This document shows, one piece after another, positions 59,030 to 64,000 of a DNA stretch of 64,000 nt (position 1 is its first letter; each line of letters starts with the position of its first letter). The notes under the pieces are model-generated. The model was not told the DNA's origin, ran no database searches, and worked only from the letters and a program-made list of their open reading frames with translations. Origin of the DNA: Hexactinellida sp. DTS-2022 (Eukaryota > Porifera > Hexactinellida); NCBI GenBank assembly GCA_028753945.1, contig JAPNXP010000007.1, positions 4,898,001 through 4,962,000 of the forward strand, in the 5' to 3' direction. The position numbers and the translations under genes are program-made.

Positions 59030-59345
59030 GAGCATCACAATGACCTTTAGGAGTAGTGTCCTTGGGAAAGGCACTAGGTGGCAGTACGGGCAGACTATGA
59101 CTACGGGTCTTAGTATTCACATGCCGGCAGTACGACTGGTAACCTACACTAGGTTGGCGCGAGTCGCAATAAGAGTGGTCGAGGGTTACCCTCCTGATGA
59201 GTCCCTGCGATGGGACGAAACCACTGACATATCATCCCTATGAGTTGGGAGTCTATGGACGATTAGTCTCCAAGTCGTGGCCTCATCTCATAACATTAGT
59301 ACCCCTTAACCCCCCCTAGTTAAATAAGCTGACCTGACCTGACTT
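59030..59345 (+). mobile_element. SINE-like unit with hammerhead ribozyme and (TGACC) tail
   Basis: A GC-rich unit of about 310 bp in AT-rich DNA. It contains tgtccttgggaaaggcac (about 59056-59073), which from memory resembles a segment common in animal SINEs, then the ribozyme, and ends in ctgacctgacctgac, a simple-repeat tail as SINEs have. No tRNA-type A and B boxes could be assigned with confidence. The ORF at 59028-59243 is incidental. Confidence 0.5.
59174..59225 (+). ncRNA. Hammerhead self-cleaving ribozyme (type III layout)
   Basis: All core parts are present in order. The helix III 5' strand is AGTGG plus U16.1, with the cleavage nucleotide C17 at 59180 (GUC). Helix I is GAGGG-TTA-CCCTC (59181-59193). 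Then the core CTGATGA (59194-59200), helix II GTCCC-TGCGAT-GGGAC (59201-59216), core GAAA (59217-59220), and the helix III 3' strand CCACT (59221-59225) pairing with AGTGG. Every helix is perfectly complementary. Predicted cleavage falls between 59180 and 59181. Helix III is the open one, so the topology is type III. Whether it acts in the SINE-like RNA is inference. Confidence 0.9.
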
Positions 59346-59361
59346 TTGAGTGACCTGAACC

Positions 59362-60431
59362 GTGACCTTCGATATAAAAGGCCTGAGTGCTGGTTTGAAC
59401 CATGGATCACTTAAAGTACATTGAAAAATGGAGAATTGATCTTTATTCCAATAATTAGCAATGATAGAGATGAAAAGTGTATTATAACTACGTATATAGG
59501 AATATGGTATTCAGGTATACATAGCACCCTCCAGAATTGTGATATGTCATCATCTGATTCTGATGACGTTATGGTAATTTTGGTTGCGAATTATCTTGTT
59601 TTTCTAGCATACTTTTAACATAGTTAAACGCGTTCTAAATGTTCTAAATTGGAACATGGTTCACCCAGAAGTAGTAGAATAAAATATATCGAAATTATAA
59701 ATGGAATGTTACACATTCCTCGGTTGCCATGGAAAATGTATATTTCCTAAAATGTGCCATAACTCAAAAACTATGAATGTTATGTGAACTAGGCTGGTAC
59801 TGATCTGTCCGGAATAGGTAACTTCCTATTCATCGATAATACATTTTCTATGCCTAACTTCAATAATTTTTGAGATAGTGAGTCATTACCTAATAATGAA
59901 TTAAGTGTTAATTATCTCATTATCTCAAAATTATTGAAGTTGTACATAAAAAATGTATTATCGATGAATAGGAAGTTACCTATTCCGGACAGATCAGTAC
60001 CAGCCTAGTTCACATAACATTCATAGTTTTTGAGTTATGGCACATTTTAGGAAATATACATTTTCCATGGCAACCGAGGAATGTGTAACATTCCATTTAT
60101 AATTTCGATATATTTTATTCTACTACTTCTGGGTGAACCATGTTCCAATTTAGAACATTTAGAACGCGTTTAACTATGTTAAAAGTATGCTAGAAAAACA
60201 AGATAATTCGCAACCAAAATTACCATAACGTCATCAGATGATGATATATCACAATTCTGGAGAGTGCTATGTATACCTGGATACCATATTCCTATATAGT
60301 ATAATACACTTTTCAGCTCTATCATTGCTAATTATTGGAATAAAGATCAATTCTCCATTTTTCAATGCACTTTAAATAATCCATGGTACACAAATTTTCG
60401 CTTAGAACTCAGGCCTTTTATATCGAAGGTA
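59362..60431. mobile_element. Fold-back element with ~530-bp arms
   Basis: 59362-59895 is the reverse complement of about 59915-60431 (accttcgatataaaaggcc to the centre). The arms contain ggaatgttacacattcc (about 59703 and 60079). It is flanked on both sides by TGACC pentamers in the same orientation. The ORF at 59421-59618 lies in the arm and shows no domain. Confidence 0.85.
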
Positions 60432-60443
60432 TGAACCTATTTT

Positions 60444-60570
60444 CTGAACGCCTTGACCTGACCTGACCTGACCTGACCTGAACCTAATCTTGCATGATTT
60501 TGACCTGACCTGACCTGACCTGACCTGAACCTAATCTTGCATGATTTTGACCTGACCTGACCTGAACTTT
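60444..60570. repeat. (TGACC)n array with a ~53-bp higher-order unit
   Basis: Five TGACC units plus tgaacctaatcttgcatgat form a unit repeated about 2.3 times. Confidence 0.85.
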
Positions 60571-61101
60571 TTTAGTGTGCTTCTTCTAGTAAAAAACGTT
60601 ATAGTAGGGTCCTACTATAGTTTTATACTATAAGTGCACAGTATTGAATTTACCTCTGTCGGACTTCCGGCCGTACGCGATGGCCTGACTAGACCATTGG
60701 TGATGGACAATTCAAATTTGGACAGGAGATATAGAATTTCCTGGAGACGATCACCTTGAAGTCCAATTTCTCAATTTCGCTTTTGTTTGTCAGTTAAATC
60801 GAAATTTGTATTCTGATCCAGTGACTCTTTAATAATTCGAATTAATTAGCGAAAATATGGAAAAACACTTGGAACATTTTACAGTTGATGATTATGTTAA
60901 CCATAATAAATTGTTGAGCTTATTACAGAAATTATTATTTTATTCTATAGATAAGGTCGATATGCTAACTGAGAATATTCATTATAAGAAAACAGATTAG
61001 GTTTCAATACGTGCTAAATAGGATGATCTTATAACATATGAACTTTAAATATATTAATTTTATAGTTCAGAAACTATCTCTAAATTTCCTAAGATTTACG
61101 A
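60571..61101. other. Upstream region of the third NHL gene
   Basis: AT-rich without recognisable repeats; probably holds the promoter, but no specific site can be named. Confidence 0.4.
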
Positions 61102-62330
61102 ATGGCTGCAGTTAGTCCATTGAGTGAAGTAAACTACGAGTTCGAATTACATCGAATGGGAGAAAATATTAGAAATAAGTTTATTGAATTAACTGATTGC
61201 TTGAAAGCTAGAGAAAGTGAGCTGTTGAGAGAGTTGGATAATATTCTAGCTTCTTATCACTCTTATAGAAGCGAATTGGAGAAAGTTAATGATAAGAAAC
61301 GAGATCTTGAAACAACAAAATCTTTTCTTCAAAATCAACTTCTAACTTCCCCAAATAAGTCTATTCATGAAAAAATTATTTCACAATTGAACACAGAACT
61401 AAAAGCTATCGAAACTCCAATGGAACCTAAAATGGTTAGTTTTGAGTGTGACACCAACAAAATGTTAGCTAAATTGAACAAGTTGGGTAAGTTGGTAGAG
61501 AAAGTCAGAAGTGGAATAGACTTTAAAAGCAAGAGCCAACCTCTAGTGAGTGTTTGTGAGAAAGGAATTGGGATGGAACAACTTAATAGGCCACGTGGTG
61601 TAACAGTAGATAATAAAACAGGAAATATTTACATAGCAGATCAATGTAATAACTGTGTAAAAGTATTCGATAGTACTGGCAAGTATTTGTTCAAATTTGG
61701 AGACAATGAAGGAGAAGGAAAGATGTTCTTACCGAAAGGTGTAGCTATTGTGGAGATATAATTCTTATTTCTCAAGCTAACGACTGTATTCTCAATTATC
61801 AACTCAATGGGAAGTTTGTTTCTAGAATCGGTAGACTGGGGAGAGGAGAGTTAGAATTTGACTTTCTCTTTGGTCTAACGATTGATGAGTCTAATGGAGA
61901 CATTTACATTTGTGATAATAATAATAATCGTATTCAGACACTCAATAGTGATTTCTCTTTCAAGTCTCAGTTTGGTAAAGGAACACTCAAACACCCTCTT
62001 GATGTTAAACTTTCCAAAGAATACATTTATGTTCTCGATTCATCTAATCCTTGTCTCCATCTCTACAACTATAATCACATTCTACAGAAGACTGTTATTT
62101 CTCGAGGCAAAGGATTGGAAGTTATTTATCCTTATTACTTCTTCGTTGACAAAACTGATTATATTCTAATTTCAGACCGAGATTCAAACTCTATACATAT
62201 TTTCAATACTGAATTCAAATTGATTCACAAGATCTCTGTGTCTCCCCATCCTATGGGTATTACAATGGACAACAGAAGAAGAATTATAGTCGTGTGTCGA
62301 GCTAACAAAAACTGTCTACAGATATTTTAG
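61102..62330 (+). pseudogene. Coiled-coil/NHL-repeat protein gene with a mid-gene frameshift
   Basis: Intronless; ATG 61102 (MAAVSPLSEVNYEF). Residues 1 to about 145 form a charged helical coiled-coil region. NHL blades begin at GIGMEQLNRPRGVTVDNKTG and NIYIADQCNNCVKVFDSTG. After GKMFLPKGVAI the frame breaks near 61748 and runs to TAA 61759-61761. The remaining four blades continue in another frame from CGDIILISQANDCILNYQLN to TAG 62330: FGLTIDESNGDIYICDNNNN, HPLDVKLSKEYIYVLDSS, YILISDRDSNSIHIFNTE and HPMGITMDNRRRIIVVC. A loss of a few bases between GVAI and CGD would explain it. Without the shift the protein would be about 410 residues, like the other two NHL genes here. No RING/B-box. Confidence 0.75.
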
Positions 62331-62682
62331 TAAACTATATAAACTTCTTCTTTCTTGTATTGTTTGCTAACTATTCTACTCGCCTAATTTGTTTCCCCAT
62401 TCTTCTATTATTGAATTATTTCTAATATTTCTTACTGCTTTGTTTGCTAGTACACAAATTATAAACCTCAATTATTATCATTTGCAAACTATTTATGTTT
62501 AAATGCCTTAATTATCTTAATATCGAGACTAAATGGTCTAGCGACTCTATTGCTCTACTCCCACTAAACTATAAGGGAATTTTAGAATTTTAAGATTCAG
62601 TCAATCACAAGTTGTGTAATATAATTACTAAAAATATCTGGATAATCCCTAGGTTAAAAGATATAAGTATATCCCCTTAAAT
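62331..62682. other. 3' flank of the third NHL gene
   Basis: AT-rich non-coding DNA; nothing recognised. Confidence 0.45.
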
Positions 62683-62867
62683 CAGGGTTTCATCCAGGCG
62701 TATGCAACGCGCCTGTAGGCGCGTAAATTTGGATGAAAAAATTTCTAGGCGCGCGAAAATCGAGAGATGCTCCCATAGACTTAATACAAAATGATTAATT
62801 TAGGCGCGTGTGAGCGATCTCAAACTAAATCTAGGCGCGCGGGAAATTTAGTCTGGATGAAAGCCTG
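62683..62867. mobile_element. 185-bp hAT-type MITE with TAGGCGCG words
   Basis: CAGGGTTTCATCCAGGCG ... CTGGATGAAAGCCTG, perfect 8-bp duplication ccttaaat (62675-62682, 62868-62875). Interior words taggcgcg are repeated four times. Confidence 0.9.
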
Positions 62868-63041
62868 CCTTAAATTATATGTTCACAACATCAATGTTTC
62901 TACTATTGGATTTGCTACTGAAAGAAATGTGAAACAAACAAATATAAATTCAAATGATAATATAATTGACCATTTGTGTATCCATTGACCTTTTTAAATA
63001 TCTAGACATTCTGTAACACAATACGATATTCAAATATACGG
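62868..63041. other. Short non-coding stretch
   Basis: AT-rich; no supported feature. Confidence 0.4.
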
Positions 63042-63218
63042 CAGGGGTTTATACAGGATTTTTGGCTTGGGGGGGGGAGAAATCTATTGGTGCATAAACG
63101 AAGCGAGGAAATGTGAAGGGTTTGGGGGTAATAATACAATTTTCTCAAATTCTTGGGGGGGGAAACTGAACCTTGGGGGGGGAAATCCCAGGTTCCCCCC
63201 CCTCTGTATGAAACCCTG
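63042..63218. mobile_element. G-homopolymer MITE, copy 2
   Basis: Reverse complement of 7039-7230 (caggggtttatacaggattt ... tgtatgaaaccctg) with several 7- to 9-G runs. Confidence 0.6.
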
Positions 63219-64000
63219 CGTAATACGTATGTATGATGCTAGTCAATCAATTAATTCTGATAGACTTCTAATACCAAAGAAATTGCCTGTTTCTGGTAAA
63301 TTTGGTTTCTCATAGGATCATGGGCGGAAAAGTGGGGGGGGGGGCAGGAGGGGCGCGCCCCCCAAATTTACAACTAGGCCCCATAGTTGTAATATGTACA
63401 ACCGATAATTGACAGGTCTCGCCCCCCCAGAATTTTAGGAATTTTTAGATAATTTTCCGCTTATGCATAGGATGATTATATAATTTATGTTCTTTGCATT
63501 AATCTAGTATTTCTATGCGCATAATCATGACGATAATCATAAGTGATTCGTACTATAACTAGACAAACATCGAAATTCCAAATGGGTCATGGGTCACAGA
63601 GCCGTGACCCATCGACCCATGGTCTTTTGGTATATTCTGCAGTAGACACACACGCGTTTGGAAATACCACTTATTATCTTTGCGTTCTCCTTTCATGTTG
63701 TCAGCATAATCACCATACTATATCAGCTTGGCATATCATTGTAGAAAACATTGTATGAGTCTCTAGTTGGATGGATGGTAGCTATAAACTGGTAACTTTC
63801 CATCCAACTTGCATTAATATAGTCAGAATCAATTGATGGAGAATTCAATACAACTCTATTCTCTTCAAACGTGATAATATTATTTCCCCTTAAACTTCAT
63901 TTTAATGGTTTTTGTTCTAAATTTTCATTTAACAGATCAAAATATTTCTTAAACAAAGAATCCTGGCCTACTCCTGACTGCAGGGAATTCTTTTGATGGA
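63219..64000. other. Repeat-rich terminal stretch
   Basis: A further G/C-run MITE appears around 63322-63470 (gggcggaaaag ... attttccgctta). An ATGGGTC fragment lies at 63578-63626 (atgggtcatgggtcac; gtgacccatcgacccatggt). No gene recognised; a gene running off the window edge cannot be excluded. Confidence 0.5.

Noticed and set aside
59194..59260. Type I hammerhead using downstream sequence for helix III
   Set aside because: No hairpin ending in a GUH site follows the GAAA core; the upstream AGTGG pairing with CCACT is perfect, so the type III fold is the only good one.
61749..61775. A 27-nt GT...AG micro-intron at the NHL3 frameshift
   Set aside because: The GT-AG segment itself encodes the expected NHL strand residues (CGDIILISQ), and 27 nt is too short for a spliceosomal intron.

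Overview
The window looks like animal nuclear DNA, most likely from a sponge (demosponge), but the species cannot be fixed from sequence alone. The evidence is AT-rich DNA, short GT-AG introns (44 to 372 bp in three genes, one of 1.4 kb), intronless coiled-coil/NHL genes, TRAF-MATH genes in near-identical copies, and dense Helitron, hAT and pogo/mariner-type debris. There are no bacterial operons, rRNA genes or CRISPR arrays, and no tRNA gene was seen. Coding DNA is only about 12 to 15 percent of the window; most of the rest is repeats.

Layout. 0-3 kb: a broken OTU-protease gene, a 190-bp tandem repeat and a fold-back element built from ATGGGTC heptamers. 3-13 kb: non-autonomous Helitrons with hairpin-rich 3' ends, small MITEs, and a dying autonomous Helitron whose HUH-type Rep ORF is split by nested hAT MITEs. 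13.8-15.1 kb: first NHL gene, with one in-frame stop. 18.3-23.7 kb: a 5.4-kb inverted duplication with two divergent TRAF-type zinc-finger/MATH genes. 25.2-26.7 kb: a three-exon gene for a CmcI-like (cephalosporin-hydroxylase family) protein. 27.7-41.1 kb: a 13.4-kb palindrome whose central 6.6 kb looks identical between arms and carries two copies of an unknown multi-pass membrane protein gene. 41.3-44.2 kb: a complete four-exon gamma-butyrobetaine/trimethyllysine dioxygenase gene (carnitine pathway). 44-52 kb: repeats. 52.4-53.6 kb and 61.1-62.3 kb: two more NHL genes, each with one frameshift. 53.7-60.6 kb: fold-back elements, two inverted copies of a ~970-bp hAT-type element made of a TGATTTGAAA-like satellite, and a SINE-like unit carrying a hammerhead ribozyme. 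62.3-64 kb: small MITEs.

The genes form no single pathway. The dioxygenase and the CmcI-like protein are probably stand-alone enzymes. The TRAF-MATH and NHL proteins belong to the adaptor/ubiquitin-type families that are often expanded in sponges. What links the window is structural: repeated inversion-duplication, with both large palindromes centred on related TIR-like sequences, and a layered record of transposon insertions (8-bp hAT duplications, TA pogo duplications, A/T Helitron junctions) that dates events relative to each other. The most notable single signal is the 52-nt hammerhead ribozyme at 59174-59225.
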